64,000 nt of DNA from Capsulimonas corticalis. Lineage in GTDB: Bacteria; Armatimonadota; Armatimonadia; Armatimonadales; Capsulimonadaceae. Positions 32,759 through 40,800 of the stretch are shown piece by piece. The stretch's first letter is position 1. Every line of letters begins with the position of its first letter. The position numbers were made by a program, and so were the translations under genes. Below the pieces are notes generated by a model. The model was not told the DNA's origin. It searched no databases and saw only the letters and a program-made list of their open reading frames with translations. Location of the stretch: positions 1,736,001 to 1,800,000 of the forward strand of contig NZ_AP025739.1 of the NCBI RefSeq assembly GCF_003574315.2, read 5' to 3'.

Positions 32759-32941
32759 ATGGCGGAGTACGATACGTTTCCAGGCTTCGACTTGGAAACG
32801 AACAACGCTCTGATCGAGGCGCAGATCCGAAGCATGCTTGCCGCCAAGGGAATCGACTGGGACCGCAGGGTGTGTCGCTGGGAGGATCCAGAAACAGGGA
32901 CGATGTGGTTTTTCAACCCCTTTCCCTGGGAAGTCATCTAA
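32759..32941 (+). CDS. Small hypothetical protein, plus strand within the late region
   Basis: 60 residues, acidic, ending WEDPETGTMWFFNPFPWEVI. The ATG at 32759 has GAGGAG 7 nt upstream; the frame is open from 32708. It is transcribed against the surrounding operon and is followed within 4 bp by a 22-bp parS-like palindrome. The function is unknown. Confidence 0.5.
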   Translation: MAEYDTFPGFDLETNNALIEAQIRSMLAAKGIDWDRRVCRWEDPETGTMWFFNPFPWEVI

Positions 32942-32944
32942 GCC

Positions 32945-32966
32945 ACCGGTTTCGCGCGAAACCGGT
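32945..32966. repeat. parS-like palindrome, copy A
   Basis: A perfect 22-bp palindrome with core GGTTTCGCGCGAAACC and outer ACC...GGT. It is intergenic, between the stops of the converging 32759-32941 (+) and 32972-33457 (-) genes. Confidence 0.9.
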
Positions 32967-32971
32967 CAAAG

Positions 32972-33457
32972 TCAATTGTCGGCGGGGTTGTGCGCCAGGA
33001 AGGCGTTGCGCACGCAGGCCTGCGCCGTCGCGCACGGCTGCCAGAACTTGTAGGCTTCGTGGTTGACCAGGCCGTTCTTTCCATGAAGCCAGTCGTGCAC
33101 CTGTTCGCGGAGTGCGAGCTTCATGGGCAAATTGCAGTCGATGGCGTGGATATGCTGTACGCCGCTCCAGCCGTCCTTGCCCGGCGCTCGGTAAAAGCCG
33201 GCGATGCCTTCCCGGGCCAGCGCGACGAGCTCATCGCGGATCATGAGATCCGTCATGCCGTGCACGGAGATATCAACGGCTGCGCAGTATTGCCGCCCAT
33301 TGATCAGGCCGGCCTCGAATTCGTGCGTTTTCTTCGATGCGCGCGCATGGCCGTCCGTCTGGGTGATTCGACTGGCCGTCACGCCGGCGCGGCGCAGCGC
33401 ATCGGAAGTGGCCTGGGTGAGGCCGTGGTCACAAAGTAGGGGGAGCTGCTGGGACAT
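32972..33457 (-). CDS. Putative M15/hedgehog-like peptidase (lysis)
   Basis: 161 residues. A His in KKTHEFEAG, an AVDI strand and a HIHAID motif near residue 115 recall the zinc ligands of LAS/M15 D,D-peptidases (H...D...HxH), although the spacing between the first His and the Asp is longer than usual. The ATG at 33457 has GAGGAA upstream and overlaps the holin-like gene by 29 bp, a common holin-endolysin arrangement. Without a structural comparison the enzymatic call is tentative. Confidence 0.5.
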   Translation of the reverse strand: MSQQLPLLCDHGLTQATSDALRRAGVTASRITQTDGHARASKKTHEFEAGLINGRQYCAAVDISVHGMTDLMIRDELVALAREGIAGFYRAPGKDGWSGVQHIHAIDCNLPMKLALREQVHDWLHGKNGLVNHEAYKFWQPCATAQACVRNAFLAHNPADN

Positions 33458-33815
33458 TGGTTTCCTCTTTCGTGGGGGAGGCAGTGGAGATAATCGCTTG
33501 GTCGGCGTGCGCAGCTTCAGGCATTTTGTCGGAGCCGTACTTGCTGACGATGTGCAGACGAGGCTCTTCCATCGGCTCGTCTTCATCCTCATCCGGCTCG
33601 GCGTTGACCGAGCGGGCGACGCGCCAGGGACGCCCGAACTGGTTCGACAACTTGCCCGTGAGAAACCCAAGGGTCGTCAGCGCCACTCCGGAGAACATGA
33701 CCTCCTTCGCCTGAGGCGCGACGAGATAGAGGATCATCGAAACCAGAATGATCGCGACGGACGCCAGGATCATCACGTAATGCAAACTCGGGACAGGCGA
33801 AGGGTGGTTTTTCAT
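33429..33815 (-). CDS. Holin-like membrane protein
   Basis: 128 residues with two predicted membrane helices (YVMILASVAIILVSMILYLV and a second about EVMFSGVALTTLGFLTG), a basic turn (KLSNQFGRPWR) and a long charged C-terminal tail rich in Asp/Glu. The size, topology and overlap with the candidate peptidase gene fit a phage holin. Confidence 0.65.
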   Translation of the reverse strand: MKNHPSPVPSLHYVMILASVAIILVSMILYLVAPQAKEVMFSGVALTTLGFLTGKLSNQFGRPWRVARSVNAEPDEDEDEPMEEPRLHIVSKYGSDKMPEAAHADQAIISTASPTKEETNVPAAPPTL

Positions 33816-33834
33816 GGGGTGGCGCTTTCGATGT

Positions 33835-33884
33835 CAGATCGGTTTCGCGCGAAACCGATCTGGAGAATGTTTCCCTGCGGAAAC
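33835..33884. repeat. parS-like palindrome, copy B, plus a second dyad
   Basis: 33835-33862 is a perfect 28-bp palindrome with core GGTTTCGCGCGAAACC flanked by CAGATC/GATCTG. Seven bp further, GTTTCC-CTGC-GGAAAC (33869-33884) is a related dyad; a near-copy lies at 58255-58270. The stretch is intergenic between the holin-like and nuclease-like genes. Confidence 0.9.
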
Positions 33885-33892
33885 TTGAGAGA

Positions 33893-34288
33893 CTATTTGC
33901 GGGGAAGGCGCAGCGTCATTTGCTTGGGCGGCATTCCAAGCTGCCATCCGGCGAAAGCGCACCAATCCGGCAGGGGCTCAATGTTGGAGTAGATGACGCG
34001 CGGCATCGATGACGGCTGCTCGGTGGGCAGGTACAGAACCATTCGGTGATTGCTATCCAGAAGGTCCGCGTCGATCGACGATTGATACTCGCAGGGGCTC
34101 GGCTTCGTTTTGCCGCGCTTAACCTGGATCGCGAGGTTGTGCGTGTGGCGGCCGCGAACGCCCAGGGCGACCACGTCGAACACTCCATGAGAAGCGGCCG
34201 CGCGCGTCACGACATACCCCAGGCTCTTGAGCATGTTAACGACGATGTACTCGCCTTCGCGGCCCTTGATGTAGTTTCGATTGGGCAT
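33893..34288 (-). CDS. Hjc-like PD-(D/E)XK nuclease / Holliday junction resolvase candidate
   Basis: 131 residues. KGREGEYIVVNMLKSLGYVV (catalytic Glu), GVFDVVALG (Asp) and LAIQVKRGK (Gln-x-Lys) are in the order of archaeal Hjc-type and related restriction-endonuclease-fold enzymes. The ATG at 34288 has GGAG upstream and follows the HNH gene directly. It may process phage DNA junctions or act against competing DNA. The fold call is good; the specific role is inference. Confidence 0.65.
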   Translation of the reverse strand: MPNRNYIKGREGEYIVVNMLKSLGYVVTRAAASHGVFDVVALGVRGRHTHNLAIQVKRGKTKPSPCEYQSSIDADLLDSNHRMVLYLPTEQPSSMPRVIYSNIEPLPDWCAFAGWQLGMPPKQMTLRLPRK

Positions 34289-34291
34289 CAC

Positions 34292-34915
34292 CTACTCCGC
34301 AGTCTTGGGAGAAGTGTTCGGCGCTGGGGCGAAGTGGATCACGGATCCGGCCGGCAGCACTGGAGCCTTGCCGACGGGAACCACCTGCGCCGGCGCAGCG
34401 AGATCCGCGCGATAGTAGCGAAGAATTTGCCATTGCGGATAGGGGATCACGTGAATTCCGAGGATGCCGGTGTGGTGTAATTTGCAAAGCGGCAGCAGGT
34501 TGCCTTCGCCTTCGATCCAGTTCTTGAAGTCCTCATCGCTGTGAATATTGAATTCCGGATAAAGCTCCTCGAACTTCGAAAGGTCGACCCCGTTTTGGAG
34601 CGAATACTCCACTTTGTCGTGGTGTAATTCGATGTTCTCTGTCGTTCCGCAGCTCCAGCACTTGAGCAGTCCCATCTTTTTCATGCGCAGCCTGGCGGCG
34701 TTGAATACATGGTAATGCGGATCGGTCTCCCGAGGTTCGTGGCTGGGAACGCATTCGAGGATATGGAGCGTCACGCTCTGGGTGTGCGCGGCTGTGACTG
34801 CGCACGGCGCCGGCGTGGTATCGGTGGGCATGGTCTCGTCTCCCGTCCGAACAAAAACGACCGTGCCCAACGTCATGAGCACGGTCAGGTAAATCCAAAA
34901 GCGACGCGCGGCCAT
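34292..34915 (-). CDS. Membrane-anchored HNH-type domain protein
   Basis: 207 residues. An N-terminal hydrophobic segment (FWIYLTVLMTLGTVVFV) is followed by a central HNH-like zinc finger: CWSCG, then ELHHDKVEYS and LLPLCKLHH, so two Cys pairs or Cys/His pairs and the HH of the catalytic beta strand are present. A Pro/Ala-rich tail follows. HNH proteins are common in phages beside terminase genes; a membrane anchor and a place in the lysis region are unusual. The start overlaps the previous stop (TAATG). Confidence 0.6.
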   Translation of the reverse strand: MAARRFWIYLTVLMTLGTVVFVRTGDETMPTDTTPAPCAVTAAHTQSVTLHILECVPSHEPRETDPHYHVFNAARLRMKKMGLLKCWSCGTTENIELHHDKVEYSLQNGVDLSKFEELYPEFNIHSDEDFKNWIEGEGNLLPLCKLHHTGILGIHVIPYPQWQILRYYRADLAAPAQVVPVGKAPVLPAGSVIHFAPAPNTSPKTAE

Positions 34916-35211
34916 TAGGAGGCCGCCGCAGTCGTGTCCGCCGGCGCGGCCTGGGCGAGCTTTGCGACGACGCCGGCGTAGATGCTATTCGCTTGGGTGG
35001 AGAGCCAGGCGTTGGCCAGGGGCAGGATCAAGGCGACGATGAACGGCGAGATCCGCGCCTTCGCGGCGGCGAGCGCAATGAACTTGTCGCCCTGGTGGAT
35101 CAGGCCGGACGTGAGCGTTTCCTGGGAGAATTTGGGGTTGATCAGCAGTTGTGCCTGCACGTAAGCGGCAGCCTGGGCCTTGGCGTCAGCGAACACGTTG
35201 TTGAGGTTCAT
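34915..35211 (-). CDS. Small helical protein with a hydrophobic segment
   Basis: 98 residues. The central stretch RISPFIVALILPLANAWL is hydrophobic and may cross the membrane; the rest is Ala-rich and helical. The ATG at 35211 (MNLNNVFADAK) was chosen over the longer open frame from 35298. It lies just before the HNH gene, with coupled start/stop. It might be a second holin or a spanin-like accessory; no family is recognised. Confidence 0.5.
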   Translation of the reverse strand: MNLNNVFADAKAQAAAYVQAQLLINPKFSQETLTSGLIHQGDKFIALAAAKARISPFIVALILPLANAWLSTQANSIYAGVVAKLAQAAPADTTAAAS

Positions 35212-35310
35212 GGGGTGGCCTTTCTGGGGAGAGGTGTTTCCGTACTCAAGAACGGAAACGCTTGGAAGATCTATGTTAACAGCTCTCGCGGTAAACAATC
35301 ATCGAACTAT

Positions 35311-35751
35311 TTACACGAGCGCTGGGGTGATCGTCAGTGGGAGATAGCCGTCATCCGGACAGGTCAGCGTTGCTCCGTCGTCGAAGGTGACGCGGAACTC
35401 GCATTCGTAGAAGTTGGGCGCATCGGTGTCTCCGGAAACCCAGTTGTAAGTCACGCCGCCCGTGGTCGGATCTGAAGCGACCTGCGCCGCCTCGTTGACG
35501 ATCAGGCGCTTCGAACTCTTCTCGGCCATATGGAACTGGACCGTCGCGCCGCTCAAGTTGATGACGCCGTTCGCGTCCTTCAGAATGACGATGAAGGCCG
35601 GCAAGGTGTCGCCGGCTTTCAGGTCAAACTCAGTTGCAGGGATCGCCGATGTCGGCGGCGTGATGACGGGGTGTCCGGAGAGCGGAGCCGTGGTCACATC
35701 GCCGGACGTCGGGTCGTTACCGATGTCGTAAGGTTCGTTTCCGATCGGCAT
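35311..35751 (-). CDS. Phage baseplate/tail protein, BppU-like beta domain
   Basis: 146 residues, all beta. The pattern FDLKAGDTLPAFIVILKDANG, then VQFHMAEKSSKRLIVNEAA, then GGVTYNWVSGDTDAPNFYECEFRVTFDDG resembles the N-terminal domain of phage baseplate upper proteins that join a receptor-binding module to the tail. AAGGAGG precedes the ATG. It follows the long appendage gene by 10 bp. Confidence 0.6.
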   Translation of the reverse strand: MPIGNEPYDIGNDPTSGDVTTAPLSGHPVITPPTSAIPATEFDLKAGDTLPAFIVILKDANGVINLSGATVQFHMAEKSSKRLIVNEAAQVASDPTTGGVTYNWVSGDTDAPNFYECEFRVTFDDGATLTCPDDGYLPLTITPALV

Positions 35752-35761
35752 GGATGCCTCC

Positions 35762-37672
35762 TTACGGCTGTGGGATTGTCCCGGTCGTCGTGCGCCCGGT
35801 GACCGGCGGCGCGGACGTCACGTTCGAGGCGTAGGGTGTGACATCCGTCAGGACCGGCGAGCTATCGCCAGGCAGCGTGTAGGGAGTCGAGAGCTGCTTG
35901 TTCGACATGTTGAACGAGTTGGTGAGCGTGCCCGGGCCGAACCGCGCCTGCAAGACGACTTGAAGCTGCCCCAGCGTCATGCCGTGACCGATCGTACGCG
36001 TCAGCCACTTGAGGACGATGGCGTCCTCCTCGGCGCTGCTCAGCGAAATCCCCGTCTTGTCGTCGAGCACTTTTGCATGGACATTGAGGTACGAGCTGCC
36101 GTCGTAGAGCAATTGGTCTGTCTTCGCTTTAATTGCGGAGACGCTGGTGCTGATCGTCCCCTGTCCAGACACGAGTGAGGCGAGCTGCGTACTGTTGTTG
36201 TCGATCTCCTGACGAATGGCAATCGCCGTTGGCGGTGTGGTCGGAGCGGTGTACCCACTCGTTGGAAGCCGTGTGGAGGTCGCGATGTCAGCATTGTCGA
36301 TTTTGGCGGCGCGTGTGACGGTGTACCCCTGTGCCGTCAGCGCCGCGATCATATTCGCCTGTTGCTGCGCGGCGGTTGTCTGCGCATTAATGGCGGCAAG
36401 TTGAGCGCTGTTACTGTCGATCTCTTGTCGAATTTGTATGGCGGTAGGGCCGGAGCCGCCGCCATACCCCGCCGGCGGCGTGGTGGGCAATGTCACGGCC
36501 TGGCCGCGCTGCTGATAATCCGAGGGCGGCGCGAGCCACCAGGCCGGCGCGACCGCATACTGAGCGGCTGTCAAAGGCGCGGTATAAGCGCTTCCTGCTA
36601 GGCGTGAAGCAATGTCTAGAGCAAGGGTTGACAGGACAGGCGTGCCGAGCTTGTTATTGATCGCCGTCGAAGTGGAGCTGGCGTTCGTCAGCGCCGCCTG
36701 CTCGCCGGAGCTCAGGTAGTCCCCTGGGAGGTTCGTCGCCGTGGCGCTGTATCCGGTTAGGATGTCATTTGCCTTGACGTGCGTGTTCAGATAAGAACTT
36801 CCATCAAATAACAGAAGGTCCGTCTTCGCCTTGATACCTGTCTGCCCTGTAATCAGAGCCGCCAGCTGTGTGCTGTTGCCATCTAGATATGCCTGGATCT
36901 GCGCAGCAGTCGGAGCGGCAACGAAGTTTGAGGCGATTGTGGACTGACCGGCCGCCAACGTCACCATCGGCTGCGGCCAAATCAAAAACACCGAAGTTGA
37001 GTCCGGGATAGTGGTCCAGGTGCCAGGTCCTGGCCGGGTGATGGTGGCGACTTTGGTAGTACCGACATATCCCGAAATTGTGGCGAACTGGCCCGCACCG
37101 GTCCCTGAGACAATCTTCACGAAATGGGTATTGAAAATCCCATCCGTGGCGGATGCGCCCGCGTCCAATTGGATCGTATTGGATGTCCCGCCCTGCGCGG
37201 TCCCGCGCCGTCCGACCACTAAATCATCGTAATAGAGCGCTTCACCGATCGTGCCTGCCGCCGACGAGGTATTGATGAGCTGCCCCTGAGAAAGCGGTAG
37301 TGCGAGCGCAGCGCCGTCCCAGTCGAGCGTCCCCTGAGCGATCAGCGTGTCGCCGACGGCCGCCGAGCCGCCCGCGCGTTCATAGATCAGCTCGGAGTAC
37401 CGGCCCGGCGTCGTAATGGCGCCGGGGAACGACCCCACGTAAATGCCCGTCGTTCCCTGCTCGGAAAGCAGTACCGGATAGGTTGACCAGTTGGCGTTCG
37501 CCACCGTCGCAAACGTGCTGCCGTTCCACGCCAGGCCGGCCTGATTGAGGATAACGGAGTAAACCGTCTTTCCGCTCGGGTCAGTGGTTTTGATTTCGCC
37601 GGCCGCGTGGGCATACGCAGGAGCAAACAGCAGGATCGCCAGCAGGAAGAGTGATTTGAGGTATCGTCGCAT
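35762..37672 (-). CDS. Secreted or virion appendage protein with repeated modules
   Basis: 636 residues. A signal-peptide-like start (KSLFLLAILLFAPAYAHA) precedes a beta domain and at least three related helical repeats, each with IRQEID-NS-QLA or IQAYLDGNSTQLA, an AxxAKTDxLLxDGSSYLN block and linkers. The ATG at 37672 has AAGGAG 8 nt upstream; the frame is open to 37720. A leader peptide is unexpected for a virion protein, so it might be exported or the hydrophobic start may serve assembly. It sits among the tail-fibre genes. Confidence 0.6.
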   Translation of the reverse strand: MRRYLKSLFLLAILLFAPAYAHAAGEIKTTDPSGKTVYSVILNQAGLAWNGSTFATVANANWSTYPVLLSEQGTTGIYVGSFPGAITTPGRYSELIYERAGGSAAVGDTLIAQGTLDWDGAALALPLSQGQLINTSSAAGTIGEALYYDDLVVGRRGTAQGGTSNTIQLDAGASATDGIFNTHFVKIVSGTGAGQFATISGYVGTTKVATITRPGPGTWTTIPDSTSVFLIWPQPMVTLAAGQSTIASNFVAAPTAAQIQAYLDGNSTQLAALITGQTGIKAKTDLLLFDGSSYLNTHVKANDILTGYSATATNLPGDYLSSGEQAALTNASSTSTAINNKLGTPVLSTLALDIASRLAGSAYTAPLTAAQYAVAPAWWLAPPSDYQQRGQAVTLPTTPPAGYGGGSGPTAIQIRQEIDSNSAQLAAINAQTTAAQQQANMIAALTAQGYTVTRAAKIDNADIATSTRLPTSGYTAPTTPPTAIAIRQEIDNNSTQLASLVSGQGTISTSVSAIKAKTDQLLYDGSSYLNVHAKVLDDKTGISLSSAEEDAIVLKWLTRTIGHGMTLGQLQVVLQARFGPGTLTNSFNMSNKQLSTPYTLPGDSSPVLTDVTPYASNVTSAPPVTGRTTTGTIPQP

Positions 37673-37682
37673 GTAAATCTCC

Positions 37683-39392
37683 TTAAACGATGCTGTGCGG
37701 CCGAGCGGCGGCGCTGACATTCTGATCGAGGCGGCTGCTGTCGAGCGGCACGAAAACGCATGGCTGGGCGTTCAGTCCACTGATCGTGGACCCGCCTTTA
37801 GACGCCAGGAAGCAGTAAAACAACTCGCCGTTGACGCTCGGATCGACGATCAGCACATATTGCCCCGCCGCCGCCGCGATCGCGCCGCCAACGTTGAGAT
37901 CCGCAATCACCGGATAACTCCAGGGAACCCACTTCGTAATGTCCGTTCCCGGCGTCACGTTCGTGCTGCCGGCGACCGCGATGTACCCGACGCCGGCGAG
38001 GGTGACCGCCTGGTCCACGGTGTACGCCGTAGCGCTGGACCAGGCGCCCAGCAGCGCGATCGCGCTGGGCGTGGTGGTCGGGCGGATCGCGTAGCCGCTC
38101 GCGAATGTGGCGCCGGAAACGCCGACGCCTGAATCGTCCGCCAGCGTGAAAACTGTCGGGATGCCCATAACTGTTACTCCTGCTCCTGGAACGGCGCTGA
38201 CGGTCGCGCCGTTCAATGTGAAAACGTAAGGCGCGGCGCCCGTCACGAGAAATGAGGCGGTGAAATTCGGCCCGGCCCCCGTCAGCCCTTGATACTGAAC
38301 GGCCGTCGTCCCAACAATCAAAGGGATGGCGTCTGGATACGCGTTCGTCGCGGCGCCGTCCGAAAACGAAGTGAGCGTGATCGGGACGCTGAGCACGTTG
38401 CCGGCCAGCGTTGGCGAGCCGACGGAATACGTCACGTCGCGCGCCACGAACTCCACGTCCACAAAGGTCGTTCCATCGCTGATCGATGCGATTGCTCCGG
38501 AGGCCCGGTGAAGCGTGGCTAATCCCGTGTTACTGATCGAAACGCCGGCGGGATCCGACGATGACCAGAAGACAGGACTGGCGTTGGTCGTCGCCTGAAC
38601 CGTGGGAACCGTCTTTGCCGCTGTGGTTGTCGCCAGGGAGAGACTGGTGGCGACGACTTTCGACGACGTATAGGAGACAAAGGGGATGGGTGAGGTCGAA
38701 GCCTGCGCCAGCCCATTCCCGACATGGATTCCGTCGAACGCCGCCGTCATGGCCGCGCCAGCCGACGCCACATCCGGGCCGATGCGGATCTCGTCGATGG
38801 CCTGCTGCGCGTAGCCGCTCATGTCCTGCTTCTGGAATAGCAGCCAGTGCGCCGAGGCGTCTGCCGATTGCTGCCCCGTGTCCGACCAGCAGGCGACGAC
38901 ACTGGTTGATCCGATCATCTCGGCGCCGACCCAGAACCGGAACGGCTGTCCGACTGCCACGCTCCAGGCCCAGTCAGTGATCGTGTTTCCCTGGCCATAA
39001 CCGCTGCTGTCCGCTGTCGCCTGGTTGAGCCAAAAGCGCGCCTGAAGGCAGTACCCGTAGATCGCGTGATTGGTCAGGCGCAGAGCGATGATGCGGTTGC
39101 CCTGGCTGAGCAGAGTGCAGATCGGCAGGTTCGCGCCAACGGGGAGCGTTAGCGACGAGATTTCGCACCAGCCGCCCACGCAGGGATCCACCGTCGCGGC
39201 GCCCACGCCGGCGAGCGTTGTCAGATCGATGTCGAGGTATGCCGTTTGTCCAGCGGTCGCCGTCATCAGCGCGCTGCTGGAGGATCCGTTTAGAAGCGGT
39301 GGTCCACCGCTATAGTTGACGCTGCCTGTTCCCGCCCCGCTGACACCCGCCGGAGCCGATCCAGTGGTCAGAATATTTGCAAGAAGACCCAT
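37683..39392 (-). CDS. Tail appendage protein with LamG-like, Ig-like and CBM5/12-like parts
   Basis: 569 residues, rich in Ser/Thr/Gly/Ala. About 1-230 look like a concanavalin/LamG-type jelly roll (IDEIRIGPDV, AAFDGIHVGN), about 240-400 like Ig or Big-type domains, and about 430-475 like a chitin-binding CBM5/12 module (WSSATAYTVDQAVTLAG ... GTDITKWVPW). The same module is found in two further tail proteins of this prophage. AAGGGG precedes the ATG. It probably binds a host surface glycan. Confidence 0.65.
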   Translation of the reverse strand: MGLLANILTTGSAPAGVSGAGTGSVNYSGGPPLLNGSSSSALMTATAGQTAYLDIDLTTLAGVGAATVDPCVGGWCEISSLTLPVGANLPICTLLSQGNRIIALRLTNHAIYGYCLQARFWLNQATADSSGYGQGNTITDWAWSVAVGQPFRFWVGAEMIGSTSVVACWSDTGQQSADASAHWLLFQKQDMSGYAQQAIDEIRIGPDVASAGAAMTAAFDGIHVGNGLAQASTSPIPFVSYTSSKVVATSLSLATTTAAKTVPTVQATTNASPVFWSSSDPAGVSISNTGLATLHRASGAIASISDGTTFVDVEFVARDVTYSVGSPTLAGNVLSVPITLTSFSDGAATNAYPDAIPLIVGTTAVQYQGLTGAGPNFTASFLVTGAAPYVFTLNGATVSAVPGAGVTVMGIPTVFTLADDSGVGVSGATFASGYAIRPTTTPSAIALLGAWSSATAYTVDQAVTLAGVGYIAVAGSTNVTPGTDITKWVPWSYPVIADLNVGGAIAAAAGQYVLIVDPSVNGELFYCFLASKGGSTISGLNAQPCVFVPLDSSRLDQNVSAAARPHSIV

Positions 39393-39402
39393 GGATAACC
39401 CC

Positions 39403-40800
39403 TTAACTCAATTCGTAGACAGCGATCGCTCCCGCCGGTACGGAGTAATTCAGATTGCCGCTTCCGTCCGTTGAGACCGCCGAGGGCGCGCCTTCCGATG
39501 CGGATGTGAACAGGCGCACCGTGCCGCTCAGCGGCTTACCGACGCCGCCCAGCGTAATCGCACACGAATCGACATAGGCCGTTCCGCCGGTATTACTGAC
39601 CTTACGGACATATTTCGAATCGCTGTTTCGATGAAATCCCTCCACGTAGACTACTCCCGTGATGGGCTGGCGGCTGGAAATGCCGCCGCCCGTCGCCGCG
39701 TCGGTGTAGGAATATCCGCCCAGTTTGCCCTGTGCCTGGAGGAGTGCGAGGAATGGATAGAGACCGCCTGTCGAGGACGCGGAAACGGTTTGGTTATTCG
39801 CATTGAGGCTGTAGAGACTGAAGTTGAGTGAGTACGTCAGGCCATTGGGCGTCGTCACGCTCCCCAGCGTCAGGTCGCGCATCGTGCACCACCAGCTCAG
39901 CGTCTTGACCTGCATCGTGTCGTCGGCAAATGCTTGATTTAACCGCGCGACCGTGTTGGCGTAGCTGGTGCAGCTGAACTCTCCGTAGTATTGAAGCGGA
40001 GGCGTATTACCCTTCCCCTTGATGGCCGTTCCGTACTGGGCGTAGTCGTGGATCCCGTACAGCGTGACGTATTGATTGCCCGTCAGGTACCCGCCTCCCG
40101 ATGCATTCGGGTCGTCGTTGAAGAGCAACAGACCAGGGAAAATATCCTTCAGCCCAAATCCCGCCGGATAGACGCCATCCGCCGCGATGCCCTGGCCGCC
40201 ATAGACCTGATTGGCGAACACGAGAGCGGAGGACGTCTGGCCACCAGCAAGCCACCAGTCGGCGGGGATGGCGTTCGTTGAGTACTCATTCGGCGTGGCG
40301 ATCGCGTAGATATTGCAGCCGACTGCGATCAGCGCCCGTATCTCCTTGACGATCGCGTCTCGCCATAGCTTTGCCTGAGTCGATGTCGGACTGCTCAGGT
40401 TATTGGAGGTGACCGGGCCGTACCCGTTCGGACGGATCATTTTCGAATGATGGGGCGTATTTGCAAGCGCGGGGTAGATCGAGCTGGGCGCGGAGAAAGT
40501 GTTGAGAATCCACTTGATGTTTCCGCACTTCGCATTGATCTTTGCCATCGCGAGCGACTGCGCCGCCGACATCGAATAGGCCGTCCCGTCATCTTTCTCG
40601 GTAAAGCTCCCGCCGCCCTGAATCTCGTGACGGATCCCCGCAACCCGGGATAGGATCTGCGAGCAGACTTGATCCTGGACGGACGGGCTCAGATTGATGA
40701 AGCTTCCGTGGTTGCGGACCGCTTTATCGTAAACGACCGTCGAGACGTAGCAGCCGTCATAGTTGTAACCGGAGCCATCCAGCGCCCATGTTTCGGCCAT
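39403..40800 (-). CDS. GH30-like glycoside hydrolase encoded in the tail module
   Basis: 465 residues. A (beta/alpha)8 domain has the clan A pattern: acid/base candidate Glu in IYAIATPNEYSTN and nucleophile candidate Glu in LQYYGEFSC. It is followed by a C-terminal beta-sandwich (VRKVSNTGGTAYVDSC ... VPAGAIAVYELS), as in GH30 enzymes. No signal peptide is seen, so it should be packed into the virion or released at lysis. I infer a tail-associated depolymerase that cuts capsule or cell-wall glycan. Confidence 0.7.
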   Translation of the reverse strand: MAETWALDGSGYNYDGCYVSTVVYDKAVRNHGSFINLSPSVQDQVCSQILSRVAGIRHEIQGGGSFTEKDDGTAYSMSAAQSLAMAKINAKCGNIKWILNTFSAPSSIYPALANTPHHSKMIRPNGYGPVTSNNLSSPTSTQAKLWRDAIVKEIRALIAVGCNIYAIATPNEYSTNAIPADWWLAGGQTSSALVFANQVYGGQGIAADGVYPAGFGLKDIFPGLLLFNDDPNASGGGYLTGNQYVTLYGIHDYAQYGTAIKGKGNTPPLQYYGEFSCTSYANTVARLNQAFADDTMQVKTLSWWCTMRDLTLGSVTTPNGLTYSLNFSLYSLNANNQTVSASSTGGLYPFLALLQAQGKLGGYSYTDAATGGGISSRQPITGVVYVEGFHRNSDSKYVRKVSNTGGTAYVDSCAITLGGVGKPLSGTVRLFTSASEGAPSAVSTDGSGNLNYSVPAGAIAVYELS

